NCBI RefSeq assembly: GCF_000876655.1
Contig: NZ_JYCN01000009.1
Location: 62,001 to 126,000 of the forward strand
Origin: Arthrobacter sp. SPG23
Lineage (GTDB): Bacteria > Actinomycetota > Actinomycetes > Actinomycetales > Micrococcaceae
Length of the DNA: 64,000 nt
Reading direction: 5' to 3'
Below are positions 9,527-18,705 of the stretch, piece after piece; position 1 is the first letter of the stretch; each line of letters starts with the position of its first letter. The position numbers were made by a program, and so were the translations under genes. The notes beneath the pieces are model-generated. The model did no database searches. It worked only from the letters and a program-made list of their open reading frames with translations, and was not told where the DNA came from.

Positions 9527-10267
9527 GTGTCTACACGTCACAATTCTGCGCGCCACCGTGCGCAAACGGTTCGTACGAACCCGTTGAACTCCGTGTCCAG
9601 GGCTGTTACTGCCAACGCCGGGACCGTAGGTCGCCAGGCGGCTGTCATCGCAGCTGCTTCCGGATTGATCCTCAGCGTTGGGATGCCGGCAAATGCCGCC
9701 GATACCAACCTGGGCGTTTCCGCTTCGACGGAGTCCGGCTCACAGTCAGCACAGCTGGCCGTAACTGCAGAACCCACAGCGACTGTTTCCTTCGAGCGTC
9801 CGGCAGTGACCACGATGGCAGCGCCCAAGGTTGAAACCGTTCGGGCACAGTCCACCGGTGCAGATGCCAGCGAGACCTCCACTGAAGCTGACGGAGAAGC
9901 CAAGGCAGGCAAGCTTGCCGACGCCGCTTCCTCAGCCGCAGCATCGGGCCTCGCTGCTATCGCTTACACGGGCATTGGCAGTCCGTACGTCTGGGGTGGA
10001 ACCACTCCCGGCGGCTGGGACTGCTCAGGCTTTACCCAGTGGGTTTACGCGCAGGCCGGCATCAGCATCCCCCGTACCAATGCATGGACCGCCATGAAGC
10101 CCACCGCCACTCCGGCGCCGGGCGACTTGGTCATGCAAAACGGTGGCGCACATGTTGGCATCTACGTCGGCAACGGCATGATGATCAGCGCGCTGAACCC
10201 CTCGCAGGGCACCCTCCTGCACGCGGTGTCCGCCACGGGCACCTCCGCGTTCTACACGCTTCGCTAA
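9527..10267 (+). CDS. Secreted NlpC/P60 peptidoglycan hydrolase
   Basis: A 246-residue protein with a hydrophobic signal around residues 30-52 (GRQAAVIAAASGLILSVGMP), an Ala/Thr/Glu-rich linker, and a C-terminal NlpC/P60 domain of about 105 residues. The catalytic cysteine is in GGWDCSGFTQWVY and the histidine in GGAHVGIYVGNG. Such enzymes cut the D-Glu-diamino acid bond of stem peptides. The GTG at 9527 is chosen because GAGAGG lies 8 nt upstream, the same arrangement as in the preceding gene, and the six codons before it lie in the riboswitch tail. The N-terminal segment is nearly the same as in the next gene, so the two are paralogs. Confidence 0.9.
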   Translation: MSTRHNSARHRAQTVRTNPLNSVSRAVTANAGTVGRQAAVIAAASGLILSVGMPANAADTNLGVSASTESGSQSAQLAVTAEPTATVSFERPAVTTMAAPKVETVRAQSTGADASETSTEADGEAKAGKLADAASSAAASGLAAIAYTGIGSPYVWGGTTPGGWDCSGFTQWVYAQAGISIPRTNAWTAMKPTATPAPGDLVMQNGGAHVGIYVGNGMMISALNPSQGTLLHAVSATGTSAFYTLR

Positions 10268-10327
10268 ATCACGCCGCGCTTCCCATCGCTGAAGTGCGCG
10301 TACTTCGCTAAAAAACCCTGTTCGGGC

Positions 10328-10358
10328 CGTTCCGGCTTACCCCCAAGATGCCGGAGCG
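10328..10358 (+). terminator. Hairpin after the NlpC/P60 gene
   Basis: CGTTCCGGC (10328-10336) pairs with GCCGGAGCG (10350-10358), one G-U wobble, 13-nt loop, followed by TCCAAAAACC rather than a T-run. It could terminate or attenuate transcription into the third hydrolase gene. No ydaO blocks are present in this 143-nt gap. Confidence 0.35.
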
Positions 10359-10410
10359 TCCAAAAACCGCGGCCTGCCATGCAGTCTGAGGAAAACGAAA
10401 GAGAGAACTA

Positions 10411-11175
10411 ATGACTACACGTGCCATCGCACGGCACCGCGCCGAGGTTACCAAAACCAACTCGCTTGCTGTCATTGCCAAGGCTGTCGGCGACAACGCC
10501 GGCGGCATGGGTCGCCAGGCTGCGGTTATCGCTGCTGCCTCCGGCCTGGTCCTGACGAGCGGTATCGCAGCCAACGCTGCCGACACCAACGTTCAGCGCG
10601 AAGCAACCTCTGCTTCCACCCTGGAAGTACAGTCTTCCGCTCCGGCCAACATCTCGGCTGCCTCCAGCATCGCCATCTCCTTCGAGAAGCCGGCTGTTTC
10701 CACGTCCCCGGCTCCGGTCGTTGAGGCTCCCAAGCCCGTCGTTGAGGTTCAGGAAGCTGCTCCCGCGGCCGCTCCGGTTGCCGTCGCCGAGACCGTATCC
10801 GCTCCGGCTGCTCCCGCGGCACCGGCTGCCCCCGCCGTTGCCAGCGGAAACGGCGCTTCGATCGCAGCTGCGGCTTATGCCCAGCTCGGCGTTGCCCAGG
10901 ACTGCACCGCCCTTGCCACCAACGCACTTGCTGCCGTGGGCATCAACTACCACGGCTGGCCGGCAGGTTACCTGTCCCTGGGCCGCACCGTGAGTGCCGC
11001 CGAGGCACAGCCGGGCGACCTTGCTTACTACGAGAACGGCGGCATGGGCATGGCCCACATCGCCGTATACGTCGGCAATGGCCAGGCCGTGCACGGTGGC
11101 TGGAACGGTGGAACCACCGCACTTTTCAGCGTCAACGTCGGTTCCGGCCCGGTCTTCATCCGCGTCGGCGGCTAA
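10411..11175 (+). CDS. Secreted NlpC/P60-like hydrolase with divergent active-site motif
   Basis: A 254-residue exported protein. The N-terminus ends in the hydrophobic AAVIAAASGLVLTSGIAANAA (about residues 34-55), closely matching the preceding gene; residues about 60-148 are an Ala/Pro/Val-rich linker. The C-terminal about 105 residues fold like NlpC/P60: cysteine in AQDCTALATNAL, histidine in GMAHIAVYVGNG. The usual DCSGF is DCTAL here, and W/G residues after it differ. Start ATG at 10411 with AGAGAG upstream. Unlike its two neighbours it has no c-di-AMP riboswitch. A strong terminator follows 20 nt after the stop. Confidence 0.82.
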   Translation: MTTRAIARHRAEVTKTNSLAVIAKAVGDNAGGMGRQAAVIAAASGLVLTSGIAANAADTNVQREATSASTLEVQSSAPANISAASSIAISFEKPAVSTSPAPVVEAPKPVVEVQEAAPAAAPVAVAETVSAPAAPAAPAAPAVASGNGASIAAAAYAQLGVAQDCTALATNALAAVGINYHGWPAGYLSLGRTVSAAEAQPGDLAYYENGGMGMAHIAVYVGNGQAVHGGWNGGTTALFSVNVGSGPVFIRVGG

Positions 11176-11195
11176 AGCCCCGGCTAACGTTTGCC

Positions 11196-11229
11196 AGAAG
11201 AACCCCTGCCTCCGGGCAGGGGTTCTTCT
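11196..11229 (+). terminator. Strong hairpin terminator after hydrolase genes
   Basis: A perfect 15-bp inverted repeat (AGAAGAACCCCTGCC at 11196-11210 and its complement at 11215-11229) closes on the tetraloop TCCG. There is only a weak T-tract after it. Confidence 0.8.
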
Positions 11230-11398
11230 GCGTTTCCGGCAGGTGAATTTTTGCCGACACGGACTGTATGGTATTGGCCCCGATTCGGTGATCGGGCACT
11301 TGAGTGTTTACTCTTGTGTTGTCGATCCATAGCCCGGACAAGCAGAGGGCAGCCGGCCCTCGAGCCCCTGACGGGTGCGGCCGTGAAGAGGTATGTGC

Positions 11399-11899
11399 AT
11401 GCGCACTCTCGTTCTTAATGCTGGATATGAACCGCTGGCGGTTGTGACCTTCCGCCGGGCGCTGGTTCTTGTGCTGACCGGAAAAGCTAGCGTGGTGGCC
11501 GAAGGCGACGATCCTGTCGTCGGGCCGCAGGAAATCCTGGGCCGTCCGTCCGTGATTCTCCTGAACCGTTACATCCGGCCGCGGTACAACACCGCCACCG
11601 CCGTGAGCCGCCGGGGCGTCCTGCGCCGTGACGGCCACCGGTGCGCCTACTGCGGTAAGGCAGCACACACCATTGACCACGTCCACCCGAAATCGAGAGG
11701 CGGCGCGGACTCCTGGGAAAACCTGGTAGCCGCCTGCCTTCGGTGCAACAACGTGAAGGGCGACCACACGCCGGCCGAGATGGGCTGGAAGCTCAGGTTC
11801 GTGCCCGCGCCTCCGCACGGCACCATGTGGCAGATCAAAGAGCTGGAAAAGCCCACGCCTGCGTGGGACCCTTTCCTGCTACCCGAATCCGCCGCCTGA
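11399..11899 (+). CDS. HNH endonuclease
   Basis: A 166-residue protein with an HNH nuclease domain at about residues 75-125. Two zinc-binding pairs are visible (CAYCG and CLRCN) flanking the active-site DHVHPKSRGG and the asparagine in SWENLVAACLRC. This small HNH type (starting MRTLVLNAGYEPL) is widespread and chromosomal in actinobacteria; it cuts or nicks DNA, and its cellular role is unclear. The ATG at 11399 is preferred over an ATG at 11393 because AAGAGG then sits at proper distance. No methylase or specificity gene is adjacent, so I see no restriction system. Confidence 0.9.
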   Translation: MRTLVLNAGYEPLAVVTFRRALVLVLTGKASVVAEGDDPVVGPQEILGRPSVILLNRYIRPRYNTATAVSRRGVLRRDGHRCAYCGKAAHTIDHVHPKSRGGADSWENLVAACLRCNNVKGDHTPAEMGWKLRFVPAPPHGTMWQIKELEKPTPAWDPFLLPESAA

Positions 11900-11945
11900 A
11901 GCGTCGCCTCTGCGCGGGGCCGGCCTCAATGGCTAGGCTGGCCCT

Positions 11946-12563
11946 GTGGAGTTTGATGCCTTGATTCTGGCCGGCGGGCGGTCGTCCCGCCTCGGTGGCG
12001 TGCCCAAATCCCAGTTGGTGTACGACGGCGCCACCCTCCTGTCGCGGTCGCTCGCGGCGGCTGCCGGCGCGGGCGCCGCCGTCGTAGTTGGCCCGGATCC
12101 CGGTGAGCTGCCGGCGGGAGTCCTGACCTGCCGGGAGGAGCCAGCCTACGCGGGCCCCGCCGCGGCCATTGCCGCAGGCCTGGAGGCTTTGGACCGTGCG
12201 CGCGGTCCGCTGAGGGCGGCGATGACGCTGGTCCTGGCCTGCGACATGCCCAAAGCGGATCAGGCGGTCGGCGCCCTGCGGACCGCCGTCGCGGACGACC
12301 GCCCCGGCCGCCCGGGGTCGGAGGGAGTAATGGCCGTCTCCCCAGACGGCCGCAAACAGCCACTCGCAGGCTTTTATGGCACGGCTGCGCTACAACGGTC
12401 CGTGGGCGAAATGGAGAAGGGCGGGGGGCTTGTGGGGGCATCAGTCTTCGCCCTCCTTGCTAGGCTTGACGTGCGGACTGTTACCGTCCCCGCCGGTGCC
12501 ACGGACGACGTGGACACCTGGGACGATGCCACCGCGCTAGGGGTGTCCCGGCAGGGGTCGTGA
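11946..12563 (+). CDS. mobA: Molybdenum cofactor guanylyltransferase
   Basis: A 205-residue nucleotidyltransferase that joins GMP from GTP to molybdopterin to make the MGD cofactor. The diagnostic N-terminal motif LAGGRSSRLGGVPKSQL (residues about 8-24) contains the nucleotide-binding glycines and the lysine; CDMP (ACDMPKADQAV) holds the metal-binding aspartate. Start GTG at 11946. It heads a run of cofactor genes on the plus strand: a DUF6457 gene, moeA and fdhD. No molybdoenzyme gene occurs in the window. Confidence 0.88.
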   Translation: MEFDALILAGGRSSRLGGVPKSQLVYDGATLLSRSLAAAAGAGAAVVVGPDPGELPAGVLTCREEPAYAGPAAAIAAGLEALDRARGPLRAAMTLVLACDMPKADQAVGALRTAVADDRPGRPGSEGVMAVSPDGRKQPLAGFYGTAALQRSVGEMEKGGGLVGASVFALLARLDVRTVTVPAGATDDVDTWDDATALGVSRQGS

Positions 12564-12623
12564 GCCATCATTGGTGGGACCGTGCAGTGGCACCGCAACT
12601 GAATTCTGAGTTTGGAGGCAACA

Positions 12624-12995
12624 GTGAAAAGCCAGGACGAAACGCTGGAGGACTGGTGCCGGGCGCTGCTGCAGGCCTTCGAGCTGGAGGACGTCGAGGT
12701 GGACGTCAATGAAGTACTCGCGCTGGCAGGTGTTGCGGCCCACTCCGTTGTGCGGCCTGCGGCGCCGCTGACCACGTTCATCGCCGGCTTCGCGGCGGGT
12801 ATGGCGACCGGCTCGGGGCAGGCCCCGGATGCGGTTTCCATGCAGGCCGCCCTGGGCGTGGCGCGGGCGCTTGCAATGGACTATGCAGCAGTGGATACGG
12901 CTGTCGGCGCGCCGCACACCGCGGACGTGTCCGACCCCGTCCGGACCGATCCTGCCTCCGGGCTGTCCCCCAACAGCGGGAACTCCGGCGCATGA
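12624..12995 (+). CDS. DUF6457 protein linked to molybdopterin synthesis
   Basis: A 123-residue protein. The first about 85 residues (ETLEDWCRALLQAFELEDVE, VLALAGVAAHSVVRPAAPLT, FIAGFAAG) match the DUF6457 domain, which in actinobacteria stands alone next to mobA or fused to it. The function is unknown; the fixed location suggests a role in MGD assembly. The rest is a Pro/Ser/Gly-rich tail. The GTG at 12624 is chosen because GGAGG lies 5 nt upstream. Its stop overlaps the moeA ATG by 4 nt (ATGA), a sign of translational coupling. Confidence 0.82.
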   Translation: MKSQDETLEDWCRALLQAFELEDVEVDVNEVLALAGVAAHSVVRPAAPLTTFIAGFAAGMATGSGQAPDAVSMQAALGVARALAMDYAAVDTAVGAPHTADVSDPVRTDPASGLSPNSGNSGA

Positions 12996-14521
12996 CGGCT
13001 GCGCCGCCGGACGGCGGTGACGCCGCCAGCGACGTTCCTGACTACGGGGTAACCTCCCACCGCACCGGAGCCGAGGCGCCCGGAGCTTCCGCAGACGGAT
13101 CCCACGATGCCGGCCCGGCAGGGGCCGTCGATGCCGGGCACACCCATGTGGCGCACACCTGGCAGGAGGCCAGGCAGCTGTCTTTCGATTGCGCCACGCC
13201 CATCCCGCCCGGGCCGGTGCCGCTGAAGAACGCGCTGGGCCGGACCCTTGCTGCGGATATTACGGCGCTTCAGGACATGCCGCACTACGCTTCCTCCGCC
13301 ATGGACGGCTGGGCGGTCAACGGGACAGGACCATGGATTTTGGCCGAACCCGGCCAGAGGCTGGCGCCGCACCAGGCAAGCCCCATCGTCACGGGCGGGC
13401 TCATGCCCCCCGGCGCGAAGGCTGTGCTCCGCAGCGAAAGCGGCGTGATGGCGACGGATGACGAAGGGCTCCCAGTGCTGGCCCTTGGCGGCGCAGCCAG
13501 GCCCGGTGAACCGAAGAACGGCCAGCATATCCGGAAAGCAGGCGAGGAAGCAGCTGCCGGTGACGTCCTGGTCAAGAGCGGTGCCGTCCTTAACCCGGCG
13601 CACCTGGCCCTCGCCGCGCTGGCGGGCCACGACTCGCTCCAGGTTCAAGGGAAACCGGTGGTCAGGATCCTGCTGACGGGCTCCGAGGTGGTCGCCGCGG
13701 GCCTGCCCGCGCCGGGCAAGGTGCGCGACACCTTTGGACCGCAGCTTGGAGCGGTGGTGGGGATGCTGGGAGGCATCTTCGCCGGGCAGGAGAAGATCGG
13801 CGACGCCTACGACGAGTGGCTTGCTGCCTTGGAAGACGACGGGCCGGAACCCGGCGGGCCGGAGGAAGGCACCGGACCCGTTCACGGCTCGGTGCTGCCG
13901 AAGGAGGCGGGGGAGGCGGCCGCGGAAGAGGCACCTGCCGACGTCGTCATCACCACCGGCGGAACCGGCCAGTCCGGGACCGACCACCTCCGCCGTGCAG
14001 TCGCGGATCTGGGCGGGCGGCTGTTGATCGACGGCATCGCAATGCGCCCGGGGCACCCGGCCGTCCTCGCTGAGCTTCCGGACGGCCGCTTCATCCTTGG
14101 CCTGCCAGGCAATCCGCTGGCCGCAATGATGGCACTTTGCACGGTGGGCGCGCCGTTGCTGGCTGCCTTGGGCCATGGAAGCCTCCCGCCGGTCAGTGAG
14201 GTGCCCTGCGGAGCGATGATCGAGGCTGATCCGGGCCGGACCCGGCTGATGCCCTTCAGGCTGTTGTACGGCATGGCATCCCCTGCGCGGCATACGGGAC
14301 CCGGTATGATGCGCGGACTGGCGGCTGCCGACGGCGTCCTGGTTGTTCCGCCGCACGGCGTTCAGCTAGGGGAGCCGGTGCCCGCGTTCGCGTTGCCCTG
14401 GGGCGCTCCGATCCAGGCACCTGAATCTGCCGCCGCCAAGGCCAAGGGGGCTCCCCGCAAGCCCCCGCGGAAGCCGGCGGCTGCGGACGGGCCGGTGGAC
14501 TGGAGCGCCCTGCTCGGCTAA
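12992..14521 (+). CDS. moeA: Molybdopterin molybdotransferase MoeA
   Basis: A 509-residue enzyme that inserts molybdate into adenylated molybdopterin. Family features: LGRTLAADITALQDMPHYASSAMDGWAV near the N-terminal domain, GAVLNPAHLALAALAG, the Rossmann-like DVVITTGGTGQSGTDHL, and LGLPGNPLAAMMAL. It is about 100 residues longer than usual: an N-terminal unstructured stretch of about 50 residues, a Gly/Glu-rich insertion at about 285-312 just before DVVITTGG, and a C-terminal Pro/Lys-rich tail. Translation is coupled to the upstream DUF6457 gene by a 4-nt overlap. fdhD follows after 71 nt. Confidence 0.9.
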   Translation: MTAAPPDGGDAASDVPDYGVTSHRTGAEAPGASADGSHDAGPAGAVDAGHTHVAHTWQEARQLSFDCATPIPPGPVPLKNALGRTLAADITALQDMPHYASSAMDGWAVNGTGPWILAEPGQRLAPHQASPIVTGGLMPPGAKAVLRSESGVMATDDEGLPVLALGGAARPGEPKNGQHIRKAGEEAAAGDVLVKSGAVLNPAHLALAALAGHDSLQVQGKPVVRILLTGSEVVAAGLPAPGKVRDTFGPQLGAVVGMLGGIFAGQEKIGDAYDEWLAALEDDGPEPGGPEEGTGPVHGSVLPKEAGEAAAEEAPADVVITTGGTGQSGTDHLRRAVADLGGRLLIDGIAMRPGHPAVLAELPDGRFILGLPGNPLAAMMALCTVGAPLLAALGHGSLPPVSEVPCGAMIEADPGRTRLMPFRLLYGMASPARHTGPGMMRGLAAADGVLVVPPHGVQLGEPVPAFALPWGAPIQAPESAAAKAKGAPRKPPRKPAAADGPVDWSALLG

Positions 14522-14592
14522 AGCGGCCCCGGCTGGTGAAGGTGGTCCCGGCTTGCAATGATGGTCATATCCCGCACTCTAAGGAGCACATC

Positions 14593-15465
14593 GTGGCCCG
14601 CATGACGCAACGCCGCAAAATCCACAGGTTCGTCCTGGACGGCTCGCCCCAGTCGCTCGAATTTCCAGTGCGGCACCGGGAGGATGTCCTGGCTGTGGAG
14701 GAACCGCTGGAAATACGGCTGGATTCCCTTCCGTTTACCGTCACCATGCGCACGCCCGGCGACGATTTTGACCTCGTGGCCGGTTTCCTGGTCTCCGAGG
14801 GCATCATCTGGAACCCCGAGCAGCTCATCTCCCTGCGGTTCTGCGCGGGCGAGGACGAGAACGGCGTTCAGACCTTCAACGTCGTGGAAGCGCAGCTCAG
14901 GCCGGACGTCGTCCGCCCTGACAGGGGGCGCAACATCTTCACGTCAAGCTCGTGCGGCATCTGCGGGACTGATTCAATCGACGCCGTCCGCAAGTCGTCG
15001 CATTTCAGCCCCGCGGCGGATCCGCTGACTGTGCCCGTGGAGACCCTGTCCGGGCTCCCGGACAAACTCCGTGCGGCACAGGCCGTCTTTGACGCCACCG
15101 GGGGTGTCCATGCGGCGGGTCTCTTTAGGATCACCGACGACGGCGGCGCGGAGCTGCTGTGCCTGCGCGAGGACGTGGGACGCCACAATGCCGTGGACAA
15201 GGTGGTTGGCTGGGCGCTGCGCGAACGGAGGCTGCCGCTGGCCGGGACAGTGCTGCAGGTCTCCGGCCGGGCCTCCTTCGAACTCGTCCAGAAGGCGGCG
15301 CTCGCCGGTATTCCGGTACTCGCAGCCGTCAGCGCCCCCTCCAGCCTGGCCGTTGAACTTGCTGATGCCAGCGGCATGACGCTGGCCGGCTTCAGCCGGG
15401 GTTCCACCCTCAACGTCTATGCCGGGGACCATCGCATCACTGCTCCCGCCCCGGTGCCGGGATAG
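14593..15465 (+). CDS. fdhD: Formate dehydrogenase accessory sulfurtransferase FdhD
   Basis: A 290-residue protein that passes sulfur from a cysteine desulfurase to the molybdenum cofactor of formate dehydrogenase. The redox/transfer cysteines are Cys121 and Cys124 in SSSCGICG; LREDVGRHNAVDKVVGWAL and the closing GFSRGSTLNVYAG are family landmarks. The GTG at 14593 is selected because AAGGAG is 7 nt upstream; an earlier in-frame start would add 19 unlikely residues. No formate dehydrogenase gene lies nearby, so its partner must be elsewhere. An imperfect hairpin (GTGCCGGG/CCCGGCAC, 15454-15497) spans the stop. Confidence 0.92.
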   Translation: MARMTQRRKIHRFVLDGSPQSLEFPVRHREDVLAVEEPLEIRLDSLPFTVTMRTPGDDFDLVAGFLVSEGIIWNPEQLISLRFCAGEDENGVQTFNVVEAQLRPDVVRPDRGRNIFTSSSCGICGTDSIDAVRKSSHFSPAADPLTVPVETLSGLPDKLRAAQAVFDATGGVHAAGLFRITDDGGAELLCLREDVGRHNAVDKVVGWALRERRLPLAGTVLQVSGRASFELVQKAALAGIPVLAAVSAPSSLAVELADASGMTLAGFSRGSTLNVYAGDHRITAPAPVPG

Positions 15466-15641
15466 GGCAAAAGTGCTTGGCTTATTGGACCCGGCACAGT
15501 AGATTTTATCCATCGAATGGACGCGCCGATCCGCTCCTTCGGCTGAGTTCAAGGGCTTGCGCATAAGCTGAAGCCAAAGTCCGGACGCATACCGCGAACC
15601 AGCTGTCAGCTTCCATACAACAGGCATTAAAGAGGACCACA

Positions 15642-18600
15642 TTGCACGACGACCGCCGCATCACGGAAGTCCGTCTTGACCGCTTCATGCGCGAACGCGT
15701 GGACCCCGCGGTGTACGCCCGCAGCGTCCCGCTGAACCTCAGCAGCTGGGACGTTCCGGACGAGCCTGTTTCCGTCCTGGAAGCACTGCGCCACGACTTT
15801 GTCCCGCTGGAACACGGATCGGCGTGGGGCCACCCGTGGAGCACCAAATGGCTGAGGCTGCAGGGCGAGGTGCCCGACTCGTGGGGCACCGCTCCGGATA
15901 CCGCGGTGGAGATCGTGGTGGACCTCGGGTTCACCCGGGAGCTCCCGGGCTTCCAGTGCGAGGGGATCGCGTGGCGGCCGGACGGCACCATCATCAAGGC
16001 CATCTCGCCGCGGAACCAGTACATTCCACTGAAGCTCCTCGGAAGCGGGATGGCAGTGGACTTCTACGTGGAGGCAGCCGCGAATCCTGACGTTGCCCAG
16101 GGGTGGACGTTCGCGGCCATGCCTTACGGCGACAAGGCAACAGCGGGACGCGATCCGAAGTACCGGCTGGGTGCCATGGCCATCGCCGAACTCAACCAGA
16201 CCGTGTGGGAACTTCAGCAGGATGTCTGGACCCTCAGCGGACTCATGCACGAGCTTCCGACGGAACTGCCGCGCCGGCACGAGATCCTGCGGGCCCTGGA
16301 ACGGATGCTTGACGTCATGGATCCGGATGATGTTCCCGGCACCGCGGCGGCAGGCCGTGCAGAGCTGGCTGAAGTTCTCTCCCGTCCGGCGTATGCCTCG
16401 GCCCATCAGCTGGTTGCCACGGGTCACGCGCACATCGACTCGGCCTGGTTGTGGCCTGTGCGGGAAACCATCCGCAAGTGCGCCCGCACGTTCTCGAATG
16501 TCGTTGCCCTCATGGACGAGTTCCCCGACTTCATCTTCTCCTGCTCGTCCGCGCAGCAGTTCGCCTGGATGAAGGAGTTCTACCCGGAGCTCTTCGGCCG
16601 TATCCGCGAGAAGGTCAAGGCCGGGCAATTCGTGCCCGTGGGCGGCATGTGGGTGGAATCCGATACCAACATGCCGGGCGGCGAGGCCATGGCCCGGCAG
16701 TTCATCGAAGGCAAGAAGTTCTTCCTCGACGAGTTCGGGGTGGAGTGCCGGGAAGCCTGGCTGCCCGACTCCTTCGGCTACTCCGCCGCGTTGCCACAGA
16801 TCGTCAAGGCTGCCGGCAGCAAGTGGTTCCTGACCCAGAAGATCTCCTGGAACCAGGTCAACCGGATGCCGCACCACACCTTCAACTGGGAGGGAATCGA
16901 CGGCACCCGGCTGTTCACCCACTTCCCGCCCGTGGACACCTACAACTCGGAGCTAAGCGGCCGGGAACTGGCGCACGCGGAACGGAACTACCGGGACCAC
17001 GGCCGCGGGACTGTCTCCCTGGTCCCGTTCGGCTACGGCGACGGCGGCGGCGGACCGACCCGGGAGATGATCGCCGCAGCCCACCGCACTGCCGACCTCG
17101 AGGGGTCCCCGAGGGTGCGGATCGGAACGGCAGCGAACTTCTTCACCCAGGCGCAGGCCGAATACACGTCCCTTCCCGTGTGGGTGGGGGAGATGTACCT
17201 GGAACTGCACCGCGGGACCTACACCAGCCAGGCGAAGACCAAACGGGGCAACCGGCGCAGCGAGCACCTGCTCCGGGAAGCCGAACTCTGGTGTGCCACG
17301 GCATCAGTCCGCACCGCCGGCGGATTCGCGTACCCGGCCGCCGAGCTGAAGCGCCTGTGGCAACTCGTCCTGCTTCAGCAGTTCCACGATATCCTGCCCG
17401 GCAGTTCCATTGCCTGGGTCCATCAGGACGCAGAGCGGAACTATGCGGCCATCTCGGATGCCCTGGAAGCCATCATTGCGGGCGCTGCACGCGCCATGCT
17501 CGGTGAGGGTAGCCGCGAGTTCCTGCTCAACGCGGCGCCGCACGAACGCAGTGGCGTGCCCGCGCTGGCTGCCGCAGAACCGGTCCGCAGCGACCACCCG
17601 GTAGCGGTCACTGAAGCCGGCGGGGGCTACATCCTGGACAACGGCGTCATCAGGGCCGTGCTGGACTCCAATGGACTCCTGACGTCACTGATCGACCACG
17701 CAAGCGGGCGCGATGCGATTGCCCCGGGCCGGTTCGGGAACCATCTGGAACTCCACCGCGATACTCCCAACGAGTGGGACGCGTGGGATATTGACGAGTT
17801 CTACCGCCGCAACGTGACCTCACTGACCGACGCGCGTTCGGTGACACTCGAGCGGGGAGGCTGGGACGCCGTCGTGGTGGTGGAGCGGCTGGCCGGATCA
17901 TCCGCGATCACCCAGCGGATTTCACTGGAGGCGGGTTCCGGGTCCCTGGGCATCCTGACCTCCGTGGATTGGCAGGAACGCGAAAAGCTGCTCAAGATCG
18001 GCTTCCCCCTGGACGTGCGCGCAGACCGCTCAGCGTCGGAGACGCAGTTCGGGCATGTCTTCCGGCCCACGCACACCAACACGTCCTGGGAAGCGGCCAA
18101 GTTCGAAATCTGCGCCCACCGCTGGATCCACGTGGCGGAGCCGGGTTACGGTGTGGCGGTCACCAACGCCTCCAGCTACGGACACGATGTCACCCGCAGC
18201 GTGAGGGACGACGGCGGCACCACCACTACGGTCCGCACGTCACTGCTGCGCGCACCCAAGTACCCGGACCCCGACGCCGACCGCGGACGGCACGAGCTAT
18301 TGGTCAGCATCCGGCCCGGAGCGGCCATCGCCGACGCCGTGGAGGAGGGCTACCGCACCAACCTCGCACCCCGCGTAGTCAAGGGGGCCACAGCTGTCAG
18401 CCCGCTGTTCACGGTGTTCAACCAGGGGATCGTGGTGGAGGCGGTGAAGCTGGCGGAAGACGGTTCCGGTGACGTCATTGTGCGTCTCTATGAATCTTTG
18501 GGGGAGCGCTCCGAGGGCATCGTGACGGCTAACTTCGACACCAGTGACGTGCGGGTGGTGGACCTGCTGGAACGTCCGGTGGAGGGGCAGGGCGTTGAAC

Positions 18601-18668
18601 CGGGCCGTGATTCCGCGCAGCTGACGCTGCGCCCGTTCCAGCTGGTCACCCTGCGGTTTACCCGCTGA
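15642..18668 (+). CDS. GH38 alpha-mannosidase
   Basis: A 1008-residue glycoside hydrolase that removes alpha-linked mannose residues. The catalytic domain shows the zinc motif GHAHIDSAWLWP (His/Asp at residues 261-266), the nucleophile Asp376 in WLPDSFGYSAALPQI, and the middle-domain RGTYTSQAKTKRGNRRSE. No signal peptide is visible, so it probably acts in the cytoplasm on imported oligosaccharides. The start is a TTG at 15642 preceded by AGAGGA. No sugar transporter or regulator lies beside it, unlike many such loci, so it may be a single-gene unit. A hairpin lies 38 nt after the stop. Confidence 0.9.
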   Translation: MHDDRRITEVRLDRFMRERVDPAVYARSVPLNLSSWDVPDEPVSVLEALRHDFVPLEHGSAWGHPWSTKWLRLQGEVPDSWGTAPDTAVEIVVDLGFTRELPGFQCEGIAWRPDGTIIKAISPRNQYIPLKLLGSGMAVDFYVEAAANPDVAQGWTFAAMPYGDKATAGRDPKYRLGAMAIAELNQTVWELQQDVWTLSGLMHELPTELPRRHEILRALERMLDVMDPDDVPGTAAAGRAELAEVLSRPAYASAHQLVATGHAHIDSAWLWPVRETIRKCARTFSNVVALMDEFPDFIFSCSSAQQFAWMKEFYPELFGRIREKVKAGQFVPVGGMWVESDTNMPGGEAMARQFIEGKKFFLDEFGVECREAWLPDSFGYSAALPQIVKAAGSKWFLTQKISWNQVNRMPHHTFNWEGIDGTRLFTHFPPVDTYNSELSGRELAHAERNYRDHGRGTVSLVPFGYGDGGGGPTREMIAAAHRTADLEGSPRVRIGTAANFFTQAQAEYTSLPVWVGEMYLELHRGTYTSQAKTKRGNRRSEHLLREAELWCATASVRTAGGFAYPAAELKRLWQLVLLQQFHDILPGSSIAWVHQDAERNYAAISDALEAIIAGAARAMLGEGSREFLLNAAPHERSGVPALAAAEPVRSDHPVAVTEAGGGYILDNGVIRAVLDSNGLLTSLIDHASGRDAIAPGRFGNHLELHRDTPNEWDAWDIDEFYRRNVTSLTDARSVTLERGGWDAVVVVERLAGSSAITQRISLEAGSGSLGILTSVDWQEREKLLKIGFPLDVRADRSASETQFGHVFRPTHTNTSWEAAKFEICAHRWIHVAEPGYGVAVTNASSYGHDVTRSVRDDGGTTTTVRTSLLRAPKYPDPDADRGRHELLVSIRPGAAIADAVEEGYRTNLAPRVVKGATAVSPLFTVFNQGIVVEAVKLAEDGSGDVIVRLYESLGERSEGIVTANFDTSDVRVVDLLERPVEGQGVEPGRDSAQLTLRPFQLVTLRFTR

Positions 18669-18705
18669 GACCCAGCCGCTGAGGCGCTCCGGTCTATAAA
18701 TAGGC

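Noticed and set aside
10268..10410. A third c-di-AMP riboswitch before the third hydrolase
   Set aside because: The gap lacks the GGCGGGGGAACC and CCGAATCCGACAGCT blocks.
11399..11899. Possible restriction system around the HNH gene
   Set aside because: No methyltransferase or specificity gene is adjacent; the small HNH type is common and solitary in actinobacteria.
12881..14356. A 491-codon frame antisense to moeA
   Set aside because: Shadow frame; composition biased to Arg/Gly/His, no motif.
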